In this document: piece after piece, positions 1 through 8,955 of the stretch
Layout of the letters: each line of letters opens with the position of its first letter
How positions within the stretch are numbered: the first letter of the stretch is position 1
Source of the DNA: Basidiobolus heterosporus B8920
Taxonomy: Eukaryota > Basidiobolomycota > Basidiobolomycetes > Basidiobolales > Basidiobolaceae
Reading direction: 5' to 3'
NCBI GenBank assembly: GCA_000697455.1
Contig: JNET01031403.1
Location: 1 to 17,187, forward strand
DNA: 17,187 nucleotides
The notes under the pieces: model-generated
Database searches by the model: none
What the model was told of the DNA's origin: nothing
The model's input: the letters and a program-made list of their open reading frames with translations, nothing else
Translations under genes and position numbers: made by a program

Positions 1-149
1 AATGATTTTTTTGCACATTTTAGAGTTAGAGTTGAGCATAGCTTCCCATTTTTAACAAGATTGAACACTTTATCATGGAAGTATAGATGGAAGTTGCATA
101 TGGGACATGATTCTAAGCTAGGCAAAGTAGCTAGAATACAGGTAAACAT
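1..149 (-). CDS. Doubtful partial ORF running off the left edge
   Basis: Read on the minus strand, an ATG at about 149-147 opens a frame of 49 codons that is still open at the window edge. The peptide contains a CPIC pair, and further on the segment LCSTLTLKCAKKS. A stop lies about eight codons upstream of the ATG, so the frame could also be an internal exon entered through one of the CTAG/TTAG acceptor-like sites near 115-130. I do not recognise the protein. The two spaced cysteine groups might suggest metal binding, but that is inference from very little. Chance openness over 49 codons in AT-rich DNA is a realistic alternative. Confidence 0.15.
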   Translation of the reverse strand, partial: MFTCILATLPSLESCPICNFHLYFHDKVFNLVKNGKLCSTLTLKCAKKS

Positions 150-259
150 TAAATATATGTAAACTGGACATTAGCCACTGAGAGCTTTAGATCTGAGGCT
201 CTATGACTAGCGTCTAATAACACTTGCTGCTAGTATCTATTGATTTACATAAAATTCCC

Positions 260-376
260 GTGCTAGACCAGCAGATTGAAAGTACCAATTGGCTGGTGGT
301 AAGATGATAGTGCCAGATAGAGCCCAATGATGTCACATTGTGCTAGATCAATAATCCCAGGCCTGATCTGGCACAA
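260..376. repeat. Cluster of GTGCYAGA motifs with a hairpin
   Basis: Related short motifs occur at 260-270 (GTGCTAGACCA), 310-318 (GTGCCAGAT), 340-350 (GTGCTAGATCA) and, inverted, at 364-374 (TGATCTGGCAC). The last two form a hairpin with 13 bp arms (338-350 and 364-376) around a 13 bp loop. All pairs are standard except one T-G wobble. A second, smaller inverted pair, ACCAGC and GCTGGT, lies at 267-272 and 292-297. The clustering suggests the end of an old transposable element or a structured transcript, but no known family is recognised. Confidence 0.5.
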
Positions 377-767
377 CAAAGTAGAACAAGTCAATTTTAA
401 ATATATCTAAGTGAGATTTTTTGAGGGAATGAAAGTGGTAAATAACTATGATAAGGATAAGATAAAGTATGAATAAATAGGTGCTATATTGTTGTAATTT
501 TGGTAGAAATTAGTTGCTTTTACACAGTTTTGAGTGCAGAATCACATTCTACAGGTAAAAATACCCCTATAATCCAATTTTCAGCTTATTTGGTTGATTT
601 TAAGTATTTCTTGCAATTACTGATTTGATCTTATTTCTTTCAGTTTCTATCAATTTCCAGATTATTCTATTTGTGGCTTTTGATATGATATCAGCTGGCT
701 ACTATATTAGGAGTCATGATTAGTAATAACACATCATAGATCTTAATCCACAGTTATCAAAAATTAG

Positions 768-775
768 TATAAATA
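768..775 (+). promoter_or_regulatory. TATA box in LTR A1
   Basis: TATAAATA sits about 95 bp before the LTR end and 17 bp before an AATAAA signal (792-797). The box is kept in LTR A2 (16622-16629), while the A3 copy has drifted at this place. Confidence 0.5.
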
Positions 776-791
776 CCAAGCTAATTTCCCC

Positions 792-797
792 AATAAA
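792..797 (+). promoter_or_regulatory. Polyadenylation signal in LTR A1
   Basis: AATAAA within the conserved context CAATAAAGACCAGA is kept in all three A-type LTRs (also 16646-16651 and 17107-17112). Its position downstream of the TATA box fits an LTR R region. Confidence 0.5.
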
Positions 798-873
798 GAC
801 CAGACAAGTTTTAGTGATTCAACTACTAGCTTATCCTCTACTCTCAATAACACTTTCTTAAGTATTAAAACAC

Positions 874-885
874 TGGAAGCAGCAA
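874..885 (+). other. Possible primer-binding site after LTR A1
   Basis: TGGAAGCAGC begins one base after the end of LTR A1. It loosely resembles the TGG-starting sequences complementary to a tRNA 3' end (for example initiator methionine) that prime reverse transcription. The match is short and imperfect, so this rests mainly on position. Confidence 0.25.
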
Positions 886-1089
886 TTATCCATTCTGTTT
901 GCCTCTTGATTAGCGCATGTTATCAACTGATCTATTAGTATTAGTAAGTAATCAGATTAGGTTTCAGTATATTATCTGTTATAGTTACATGATTAGGATG
1001 TATGATTGAATAAGTGATTAGTCACTATATGAAGTCTTGGAAATGTCTTGGCATTGTCAATATATGGACTAATTGATTGATAATGAGTG

Positions 1090-1098
1090 ATGAGTCAT
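1090..1098 (+). promoter_or_regulatory. GCN4/AP-1-type bZIP site in LTR C
   Basis: ATGAGTCAT is a perfect copy of the symmetric site bound by fungal GCN4/CPC1-type bZIP factors. It lies 26 bp upstream of the TATA box, a plausible enhancer position in U3, and overlaps a larger inverted repeat (GTCATGA and TCATGAC, 1094-1109). The matching place in the 3' LTR is similar but not identical. Function is inferred from the motif only. Confidence 0.4.
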
Positions 1099-1123
1099 GA
1101 TCTCATGACCACAAGATATTCAG

Positions 1124-1131
1124 TATATATA
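1124..1131 (+). promoter_or_regulatory. TATA box in the 5' LTR of element C
   Basis: TATATATA is followed by AGGGCAGCCC. This is the likely core promoter of the copia element, marking the end of U3. Confidence 0.5.
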
Positions 1132-1223
1132 GGGCAGCCCTATCCTTTGAAAGAAGCAGTTCAATTCACACTAATATCCCTCTGATATACTTTACTCTTT
1201 ACTTCTGCTACTTGACCATATCA

Positions 1224-1920
1224 TATATTCTCAAGTGGAGTACCAAGATGAAGATGCTACTTGCTGATAGAGATCTTTGGGACATTGTAACTGGTGTGGA
1301 GACTCAACCTGATGGATCTAAAGCCAATGATCTGTATGACTTAAAGAAAAGAAAAACTAAAGCGTTGTCTGCTATAATGATGAATCTTGGAAATGCTTGA
1401 CTGTCTGTTGTTATGAAGGCTGAAACTCCACAGGAGGCCTGGGATATACTCAAGTATCTTTATCAAACTACAGGAACTGCTAACCAGTTGTATCTGCTTA
1501 GACAACTCTATGGCTTCCCGAAGAAAGAATTAACTGACACTATGACTACCCATGTCAACAAGCTCCAAGCCATTGTGCTGAAACTAGCTGCCATTGGGAA
1601 CAACATTGCTGATATAGACCTTATAAGTATACTGTCCAACTCTCTACTGCCGACCTAATCTGAGATAATCACTAACTTAGAGAATGTTGATGAAAATCTT
1701 CTGACTGAGTCATTTGTTACCACTAAGCTTTTATATGAAGAAAGGAAGCTGAATGAGACTGGAGCTGAAGGAAATATGGTGAATGCCTTCTACACAAGTA
1801 ATCACTCTGAAAAGCCAACTAAATGTGACAAGAAGGCTGACTTTACATGCCATTATTGTCATAAGCTAGGACACTTTGCTAAGAATTGACACAAGAAGAA
1901 GAATGACTTACATAAACAAT
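1224..1920 (+). pseudogene. gag: Copia C Gag remnant with zinc knuckle
   Basis: This is the capsid (Gag) part of the copia polyprotein, which packages the element RNA in cytoplasmic particles. The segment around 1227-1300 reads LKWSTKMKMLLADRDLWDIV, the usual copia Gag opening. It is followed by a helical UBN2-type stretch with NQLYLLRQLYGF (about 1480-1515) and HVNKLQAIVLKLAAIGN (about 1552-1602). A zinc-knuckle region, CHYCHKLGHFAKN, lies around 1848-1888 with a basic tail. The extreme N-terminus expected for the family is not visible. It is a fossil with a few breaks. The family assignment is firm; any residual function is not expected. Confidence 0.85.
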
Positions 1921-1979
1921 CAGGATAGCCAAATGCTGCTTGCACTAAACAAGACCTTATGTTCATCTCTGCATTGTCA

Positions 1980-3320
1980 GCTACTATAGATGATGAACGT
2001 AGGTTGATAGAGTTTGGTGCATCCATGCACATGATTTGCAACCAAGAGTGGCTCTTCAAGTACAAGTGTATAGCCTCTATGAAAGTCTTTATGGGAACAA
2101 CAACAGTGTAGATGCTGTTGGCATTGTTAATATTAGCTGGACTGCTAATATCAATGAGAAGAAGCTTTTTGGAGCACTGACTGGGGTACTTCATGTTCCT
2201 GGAATAAGAAAGAATCTATTCTCAGTAAGCAAAGTTATGCTTGAAGGATGTCAAGTTATATTCTCTGAAGGAAAATGCTATATTCTGAATAGCAAGCCTG
2301 AAAATACCATCATTGGGATAGGTATTAGGGATCAAAATCTCTGCTGCTTGGATGCTAGGGTTGTGAACCCTGAATATGCTAACTTAGCTGAAGAAAAACT
2401 GAGTGAGTTAGAGCTGCGGCATGAACACTTTGGTCACCTGGGCATACATAATCTGAGAGCACTCCAAGAAAAGAACATGGTAAAAGGAATAGAACTTGGA
2501 AATTCTACTGCTAAGGAAATCTGCACTGGATGTCTCCATGGCAAACAACATAGGAAACCATTTCCTGGGACTAGTGCTAGTAGATCTCATGATCTCCTGG
2601 AGCTTGTCAATTCTGAGCTCTGTGGCCCAATGAATACTGCCTCCATAGGTGGAGCTAGATGCTTCATCCAATCTACTGATGACTACTCCCAAATGACCTT
2701 AGTATACTTTCTTAACTACAAGAGTGAGAGCTTGTCTGCTTTCTTGGAGTTCAAGGCCCTTGTGGAGAATGAGACAGGAAAGAAAATCAAAGCACTAAGA
2801 TCTGATAATGAGGGAGAATACTTGTCTTTGGAGTTTGACAATATTCTCAAGAAACATTGAATCTGGCACAAAACCAATGCCCCTCATACCCCACAACAGA
2901 ATGGAGTCTCTGAAAGAAACAATCACACTATTGTTGAGACTGCCAAGGCCATGCTACATCAGAAGAACTTGAATATGAATTTTGGGCTGAAGCTATCTCT
3001 ACCACTGTATCCTTGAAGAACAGAAGCCTTTACAGAGCTGTAAAAGGGATGTCCCCTTATGAAAAGTGGTACGGTGAAAAACCACATGTTTCTTACCTGC
3101 AAATCTTTGAATGCAGAGCTTTTGCATATGAGCTCTAGGAGAAAAGAAGCAGGCTGGAATCCAAGACAATTGAATGTAAGCACATGAGATATTTCCCAGA
3201 AACACAAAACCACCGCTTTATGATCCCAAAACCAAGACTTTGATCAAAAGTAGGGATATAGTCTTTGATGAATTTTCATCTGAACCTGAGACCCACAATG
3301 TCATCACTCATAATGATGGG
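1980..3320 (+). pseudogene. pol: Copia C protease and integrase remnant
   Basis: The protease region is seen near 2005-2100, with FGASMHM matching the family D-S/T-G-A-S-x-H-M box. It is followed by the GAG_pre-integrase zinc domain at about 2400-2570 (ELRHEHFGHLG, then CTGCLHGKQHRKPF), an HHCC set. The DDE catalytic core runs from about 2600 to 2940 and includes TDDYSQMTLVYF, RSDNEGEY and TPQQNGVSERNNHT. The integrase tail has an SRDIVFDE motif near 3243-3270, typical of the stretch before reverse transcriptase. In life these parts would cut the polyprotein and insert the cDNA into chromosomes. It is a fossil with several breaks, and the order of domains places it in Ty1/copia. Confidence 0.85.
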
Positions 3321-3559
3321 GAGAAGGGTCATTTTACATATCAAAGCATTATATTGCCTATTGAATCTGTTCATCTTGATGATGATAATGACTTACAGGA
3401 GGAAGCAGAAGCCACAAGCTCCAGGGAAGAGAGCTCTGAGGAAGGCAATGCACCTACAAGAAGATCTTCACACCAAAAGAAGGCACCCATTGGGTAGTGG
3501 AAGACCACTGAGGCTTTTGCTAATATAGCAATGAATGAGCCACATACTATATTTGAGGC

Positions 3560-5062
3560 TATGGAGAGCAATGAAAGTGAATAAGAGAAGAAGGCTACTG
3601 ATAGGGAATACAAGCCAATCATGCAGAATAATACCTGGGAGTTAGTCAATCTGCCAACCAGAAAAAGGCCTGTAGGATGCAGATGGATCTTTAAGATCAA
3701 GAGAAATCTTGATGGAACCCCCAGCCAGTATAAAGCTAGGCTTGTCACTAAAGGGTACTCCCAGATTGAGGGTACTAACTATAATGACACATATGCTCCT
3801 TTTGCCATATATACTTCCATGAGGTGTTTGCTTGCTCTAGCTGTTCAAGAAAACTGGGATGTAGATCAAATGGATGTTAAAACTGCTTTCCTAAATGGTG
3901 ACTTAAAGGAAGAAATTAATATGGTCTAGCCACCTGGATATGAAAAAAATGCTGAATCAGTCTGCAGATAGAAAAAGTCCTTGTATGGACTTAAGCAGGC
4001 ACCTAAAAGCTGGAATAAGAAAATGGACTTCTTCTTGAGTGAACAGGGATTCAAGCACTGTAGATCTGATCAGAGTGTTTATGTTTCCAAGTCAGAGAAG
4101 TATATACTTCATCTTGCACTTTATGTGCATGATTTACTGTTGATAGCTGATTTCCTTGATTCCTTGAGAAAGATGAAGAAGAGTCTTGCTACAAAATTTG
4201 AGATGACAGATCTTGGGGAGATAGATGACTATCTAGGGCTTAAAAATAGCGCAATAGAAGTAAAAGGTTACTTCAATTCAGTCAGGCTGGCTATATCAGA
4301 GATGTCTTAAACAGATTGAAAATGCAAGATGCCAAGCCAATTTCAACACCAATGGACCCAAATATTAAGTTAAACAAGCCAATGAGCCCTCAAACTGAAG
4401 AAGAGAAACTGGTGATGGCAAACATTCCCTACTAAGCAGCTGTTGGAAGTTTTATGTATGTGAGGGTTGTATCAAGACCTAATATTGCATGTGCTGTTGG
4501 AGCTGTTAGTAAGTTTATGGCTAATCCTGGATATGCTCCCTTGACTCCTGTCAAAAGAATTTTACGATATATCAAAGGAACTCAGGACTTATGTCTGGAA
4601 TTTGGGCATAAACAAGATCACCTAATTGTTGGTTATAGTGGTGCTGACTGGGTAGATGATCTGGACAAGAGAAAATCAACTACTGATGATATGTTTCCGA
4701 TGGGAGCTGCTTGTGTATCCTGGAAGAGTAAGAAACAACCAACTGTTGCATTGTCAACAACTGAGGCTGAATACATGTCCTTGACCCAAGCAACTAAGGA
4801 AGCTATCTGGCTAGGGAGACTTCTACCGGACTTGGACTTTAAGCAAAGTTCTGCAATGGTTGTAAGGGAAGATAATCAAGGAAGTATAGCTTCATCCAAG
4901 AATCCTGCTTTTCATAACCATACTAAGCATATTGATATTTAACATCATTTTGTGAAAGAAAAGCTGGAAGAAGAAGTTGCTCAGCTGCAGTACTATCAAA
5001 CTGAGGATATCATTGCCGATTCATTGACAAAAGCTTTACCTGGGGAAAGATATATAAAGTTA
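3560..5062 (+). pseudogene. pol: Copia C reverse transcriptase and RNase H remnant
   Basis: The RVT_2 reverse transcriptase is recognised from NNTWELVNLPTRKRPVGCRW (about 3624-3683), YKARLVTKGYSQ (about 3729-3765), DQMDVKTAFLNGDL (about 3864-3905), LYGLKQAPKSWN (about 3978-4014) and the active-site region near 4120-4145. The connecting region includes YVRVVSRPNIACAVGAVSKF (about 4457-4516). RNase H follows at about 4625-5060 with CVSWKSKKQPTVALSTTEAE, KEAIWLGRLL and the NHTKHIDI ending. These enzymes would copy element RNA into DNA and remove the RNA strand. The region has several breaks. This is the best preserved copia pol in the window. Confidence 0.88.
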
Positions 5063-5104
5063 TGAATCATCATGAGACTTAGACATTCTCAATGAGCAAA
5101 AACT

Positions 5105-5112
5105 AGGGGGAA
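5105..5112 (+). other. Polypurine tract before the 3' LTR of element C
   Basis: An all-purine run, AGGGGGAA, lies directly before the 3' LTR start. This is the place where plus-strand DNA synthesis is primed in LTR retrotransposons, and it fixes the left edge of the LTR at about 5113. Confidence 0.7.
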
Positions 5113-5462
5113 TATAGCAACTTACCAATTTAGTAGTTAGTATTATTGATTAGCACATGTTATAAACTGATCTATTAGTATCAGTAAGTATTCAGATTAG
5201 GTTTCAGTATATTACCTGTTTTAGTTATATGATTAGGATGTGTAATTGAATAAGTGATTAGTCACTATATTAGGTCTTGGCAATGTCTTGGTGTTTTCTA
5301 TATAAGGAACAATTGATTAATAATCAGTGATGAGTTATGATCTCATGACCACAAGATATTTAGTATGAATAGGGCAGTCCACCCTTTGGAATAAACAGTT
5401 CAATTCACACTAATATCCCTGTTATATACTCTACTCTTTACTTCTGTTACTTGACCATCTCA
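5113..5462 (+). repeat. 3' LTR of copia element C
   Basis: About 350 bp begins right after the polypurine tract. It matches 906-1223 and 8430-8640. An AATAAA signal lies at 5390-5395. The right edge is uncertain: the match to the 5' copy stops at 5462, but that copy runs straight into Gag, so the true LTR may extend about 20 bp further. Confidence 0.85.
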
Positions 5463-5689
5463 ATCCTCTGCTAATACTGTGATTTTAAACCAGTTATAGT
5501 GTTCTATTGTAATATCATATGGTAAGCATTAATAACTAGACTTTTTCTAAATAAAGGATAAGGTCTAAGCTACAACTTCTATTTTCACTTCAAATCATTT
5601 GCAGTTCCTCTACTTTATTGAATATGGTTCTGAGCCCCTAGCCAATACTCTAAGCTATATCCATAGACTGTATTATCATTGATTTCCAC
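5463..5689 (+). other. Non-coding stretch between copia C and copia D
   Basis: These 227 bp have no open frame of note and no match elsewhere in the window. The first part (ACTGTGATTTTAAACCAG near 5478-5495) sits where a primer-binding site and leader would be expected after the LTR. The rest leads up to the Gag-like segment of element D. It is probably untranslated leader, but no specific signal can be confirmed. Confidence 0.4.
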
Positions 5690-6400
5690 TAGATGGTAAG
5701 TTTGATGGGAAGAACTTTCTTATTTGGATAATCAAAATACAATTACTATTACAGGAGAGTGGTCTTAGGAGTGTTGTAACAGGGGATGAAAAGGAGCATG
5801 AAGCATCACCAGTAACCTCAGAGGAATACTGGAAAAAGGAAACTAAAGCCTTTTATATCATCTGCACATATGTCAAGGACTCCTTATTGACTATTGCATA
5901 TGCAGAGAAGACAGCCCAGCCTGGAGTTAGATTGGACAACAATGCCACACAACTAAGCAGCTACTGGTTGGAGAAATCTTACACATAATTGACAGGATTG
6001 AATCATTGGCATAGCTACTTGAATGCATTGGAGCCCAAATCTTCAAGTAAGATGATATGGTTAGCCTTTTGAATAGCTTGCCAGACAGATCTTAGAACTT
6101 AATCATGGCTTGGGGGCCAGGAGCTGATGATCTTACAATGGACTATGTCACACAAAGATTGCTTTGTGAGGTAATGAGAAGGATTGACTCTCAGATTATA
6201 AAAGATGAATTGGCACTAGTAGGGCCAGAAAAACACTCTTGGGTGAGCTACAAACACTCAGAAGGTAAGAAACAAAGTGTGTGACATTATTGCAAGAAGC
6301 CTGGCCATTGGGCAAGAGAATGCAAGCAAAAATTTCAGAAAAAGCTAGAAAGATGCAACAAGCAAATCAGGCTAATGCAGAAAACAGCCATCTGAGCTGG
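5690..6400 (+). pseudogene. gag: Copia D Gag remnant
   Basis: The opening reads DGKFDGKNFLIW, close to the usual copia Gag start with a small sugar-like DG-x-F-DG pattern. It is followed by VVTGDEKEHEASPVTSEEYW near 5774-5833 and, after weakly readable sequence, a CCHC-type zinc-knuckle region around 6280-6330 (KKPGHWARECKQK). In life this protein would form the particle shell and bind element RNA. The Gag of element C, about 4.5 kb upstream, shares only the fold-level pattern, which shows two separate families. It is strongly decayed and a fossil. Confidence 0.7.
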
Positions 6401-7169
6401 CACACTTGAAAACTGCTACCAATGAGTTAGAAACTTGGAACACTGATTCAAAAGCTTTACAACACTAACTAAGCATGAAAAACAAGTTTCCTGATCTTAA
6501 AATTGTTCAAACAAGGAGAGTACTTATGGGAGATGATCAAGCACTAGATGCAGTTACTATTGGCACTATGCAGCTCAGTTTAGGATGGTATATTGATATT
6601 GCCATGGCTAAATAGACAGAGGTACTGTATAGTAAGGTATAACCAAAAATCTGCTATCTGTGAGCAAGGTAACTGCCCAAGGGCTACATTTTATGCTTGG
6701 TCAGATCTGATGCATAATATTGGATTAAAGTAAACATAACATAGCCACAGGGATCAAGGAGAAAAGTACGTATAGGCTAGAATGCACCATAGTTGAATCT
6801 GAGTAAACAAATATTGTATAATCTCATCAAATAAGTGTCTGATAATGCATAGGAGACCTGGAAATACAGATGTACAACAAAGACTCAGAAGGGGGAAAAT
6901 GAGTTGGTTTTAGGCAAGGATTTTGAATTCCAGCTGTATAAAGCTTCAACCATAGATGTCTATATGGGAAACAGCATAGCACTGTGTATTTGAGCTCTGG
7001 ATAGTTTGTATCTACTCAAGTCTTGCAGCTGATCTATTTAGATCTAGGTAGGCCCAAGAAAACCTTGTTCATATAACTAAGCTCCATGATGAGGATTTGG
7101 AGTACTGGTTCTGGGTTTTATCAGTAGCTGCTGCTGCTATATCAAAAATATATGCCCAACAACTATACT

Positions 7170-8230
7170 AATTAATTTTGCACCATTTGAAGCATGGAAT
7201 GGCTAGAAATTAGATATGGAGAATCTCAGAATCTTGGGTGTATAATGTTTTAGCCCATCCTAGGCCAACATTGCTCAAATTAGTTCCCAAAAGTGAAATA
7301 TGCATAGTTCTTGGTCACTATGGTGGATCTATGACCTATATTCTGAATGATACCAAAATCAAAAGCTGACCAATGGCTGATATGCTGCCTTTGATGAAAA
7401 GGAGAAATTTTCACCTCAAATCAGGCCCAGGCAGATTTGAAGCCATCAAAAGTTTCAAACACCGCTAATAATCAATCACCACTTAAGAGATCAATTTGGA
7501 AATCTAACATTCACAAAGAATAGTGGGATACATCAGGCCATAATGTAAGTGCATATGTAGCTTTCTGTTGCAAGTCACAGATGCTCAATGAAGAAGCAGA
7601 GAGTCCAGATTTGGAATTGTGGCACACTGTGTTAATGGATGAATACCAAGCATTATTGGACAAAAGGGCATGGATACTAACACCATTACCATCAGGGAGA
7701 AAGTCAATAGTATGTAGATTGGTTAATAAGATTAGAACACAAGCTGATGATACTGAGGAGATGTAAGAAGCCTGATTAATTGTGAGAGAATATTCCAATA
7801 CTCCAAGAAAAGATTTTGATAAAACTTTTCATCAATAGCTAGTTTTCACTGCATTCATCCAGTGCTGCCACTCTCAGCCATCCCTAGGCTATATTTACCT
7901 CAGACAGATATCATAACAGCACTTCTAAATGGAGACTTGTAAGATATTATCTATATGGAACAAACAGAAGGTTTCATTGGAGCAAAACAGCCAGCTGTGG
8001 TCTATGAACCTAAATAATTCCTGTGTGATCACAAGTAAGCACATGCACATGGTGCAACACGATAGACATATACTTGGAATCATTGGGTTTTGGAAAAGTG
8101 TAACAGTAAACTGTACTTTGTAAAAATGCTGAAAAAGGTCTCCTGATCTTGGCACTTTGGGTTATGATCCTATAATTGCTGTAGATGATCTCACTGCTTT
8201 CTAGCTGGCAAAATATGATGTTTCCACCCA
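7170..8230 (+). pseudogene. pol: Copia D integrase tail and reverse transcriptase remnant
   Basis: The integrase C-terminal pattern is seen around 7185-7440 (FEAWNG, then ENLRILGV, later AAFDEKEKFSP). Reverse transcriptase begins near 7610 with LELWHTVLMDEYQALLDKRA and LTPLPSGRKSIVCRLVNKIR. It continues with QTDIITALLNGDL and YMEQTEGFI (about 7901-7980), an IIGFWKS stretch (about 8079) and VDDLT near 8182-8196. These match, in order, the RVT_2 landmarks. RNase H is not clearly readable before 8429. It is heavily decayed, with many breaks. Confidence 0.7.
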
Positions 8231-8429
8231 TGTTCAGATGATATATATATAACCTTGAAATTATTTTCTTGGAATTGGGATCAGTATGAACTCACCATAG
8301 CAGAAAGTTAGGCTCATTCAGTCTAGGTATATCTTGCTCATCCCAAGATGCTATGATATGCTAAATTGCAATCCAGTTGGAATATCAATGAATATAAATA
8401 CCAAATTGAGCAGAAATCACTCAATTCTG

Positions 8430-8640
8430 TATTGCAATATACAAATTTAGTAGTTAGTATTATTGATTAGTGCTTGTTATCAACTGATCTATTAGTATTA
8501 GTAAGTGATTAGATTAGGTTTCAGTATATTACCTGTTATAGTTATATGATTAGGATGTATGATCAATTATGAAATTAGTCATTATATTAAGTCTTGGCAA
8601 TGTCTTGGCATTGTCTATATATGGACCAATAGATTAATAA
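8430..8640 (+). repeat. Partial third copy of the copia C LTR
   Basis: About 211 bp matches the first part of the LTR at 5113-5462 at roughly 88-90% identity by eye, up to the point where gypsy B begins. It has no polypurine tract before it, so it is not obviously the 3' LTR of element D. A solo LTR or a rearranged piece is possible. Confidence 0.8.
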
Positions 8641-8870
8641 TGGGGTGCAGAAATTATATCTCACCTAGTGAAATACTATCACCAATCACTGACCATCAAA
8701 AAATTGATTGCACTAAAACACCCATGACTTTTGATCTAGCCAATGAAATTACCTCAAATTTGAAACATCTCTTGACCAATAGTACACGTCTTAAATGGCC
8801 AAGCTTTGGACTATGCAAATGATTATCACATGATTTTTTAGCCTTTGAAATTACCTCATGTTCAAAATTT

Positions 8871-8878
8871 TATAAGTA
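8871..8878 (+). promoter_or_regulatory. TATA-like box in the 5' LTR of gypsy B
   Basis: TATAAGTA is repeated at the matching place in the 3' LTR (near 14240). An AATAAA signal follows about 75 bp later, a spacing that suits a promoter followed by an R region. Confidence 0.4.
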
Positions 8879-8949
8879 TGTATCTAATTACTAGGGTAAA
8901 AGATTGATTGATTGAATAATTTCTTTCCTCTCCATCCACAAAGCTAAAG

Positions 8950-8955
8950 AATAAA
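8950..8955 (+). promoter_or_regulatory. Polyadenylation signal in the LTR of gypsy B
   Basis: AATAAA, in the context AAAGAATAAACTTTACC, is conserved at 14318-14323 in the 3' LTR. If used, it leaves an unusually long U5. Confidence 0.4.

Larger units (their letters stand above)
1..489. other. AT-rich flank outside the retroelement nest
   Basis: This stretch lies before the first LTR and shows no similarity I can recognise to any other part of the window. It has no long open frame on the plus strand. It holds a short open frame on the minus strand running off the left edge and a cluster of related short motifs forming a hairpin (260-376), both listed separately. It could be older intergenic DNA, or the remnant of yet another element that I cannot name. 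Confidence 0.5.
490..872 (+). repeat. LTR of family A, copy 1 (left boundary of the nest)
   Basis: A 383 bp repeat starts TGTTGTAA and ends AAAACA, so it has the TG...CA ends expected of an LTR. The same sequence recurs at 16805-17187 with about 23 hand-counted differences (about 6%). A more diverged relative (about 15%) lies at 16345-16726. All copies are in the same direction. The copy carries a TATA-like box and an AATAAA signal in the spacing expected for U3 and R. It is followed by 33 bp and then by the copia element, so it may be the 5' LTR of a gypsy element whose interior was invaded, or a solo LTR. Confidence 0.85.
906..1223 (+). repeat. 5' LTR of copia element C (partial)
   Basis: This matches the 3' LTR from about 5146 onward over 318 bp, with about 11% hand-counted difference. 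It carries a bZIP-type palindrome (1090-1098), a TATA box (1124-1131) and the CAGTTCAATTCACACTAATA block shared with the 3' copy. Gag-like coding follows it directly, without the leader that would normally separate them. Confidence 0.85.
906..5462 (+). mobile_element. Ty1/copia LTR retrotransposon C, decayed
   Basis: A copia-order element is recognised from its parts in sequence: LTR (906-1223), Gag with a CCHC zinc knuckle (1224-1920), protease and integrase (1980-3300), reverse transcriptase and RNase H (3560-5060), a polypurine tract and the 3' LTR (5113-5462). Integrase before reverse transcriptase is diagnostic for Ty1/copia (Pseudoviridae). The two LTRs differ at about 36 of 318 positions by hand (about 11%), so the insertion is old, though CpG decay would inflate that figure. 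The coding part has roughly ten to fifteen breaks and is a fossil. The left LTR and leader are incomplete. Confidence 0.9.
5690..8429 (+). mobile_element. Second Ty1/copia interior (D), heavily decayed
   Basis: A second copia interior is recognised only in short pieces, all on the plus strand and in the right order. They are Gag (DGKFDGKNFLIW near 5694), a zinc-knuckle region (HYCKKPGHWARECK, about 6283-6324), protease-like (WNTDS, near 6440), integrase tail (about 7190-7450) and reverse transcriptase (about 7580-8200). The peptides differ strongly from those of element C, so it is another family, not a duplicate. It has several dozen breaks and is much older or faster decayed than C. No LTR pair of its own is visible; copies of the C-type LTR lie on both sides. 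Confidence 0.8.

Noticed and set aside
1859-3748. Several minus-strand open frames (for example 1859-2194, 2408-2692, 2959-3213, 3371-3748)
   Set aside because: They lie opposite copia C coding sequence, have no recognisable motif and are shadows of the plus-strand Pol.
906-5462. Plant origin suggested by plant-like copia motifs (STTEAEY, TAFLNG)
   Set aside because: These motifs are shared by copia elements of many kingdoms, while the gypsy B element favours a fungus.
7925-8231. Overlapping open frames on both strands
   Set aside because: The plus-strand frame is part of the copia D reverse transcriptase; the minus-strand ones are shadows.
8559-8822. An 87-codon plus-strand open frame
   Set aside because: It spans the junction between the partial copia LTR and the gypsy B LTR, so it cannot be an ancestral gene, and the peptide has no family likeness.
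8905-8920. GATT tetranucleotide run, also near 14272
   Set aside because: It is only about three units long and is simply part of the gypsy B LTR present in both copies.
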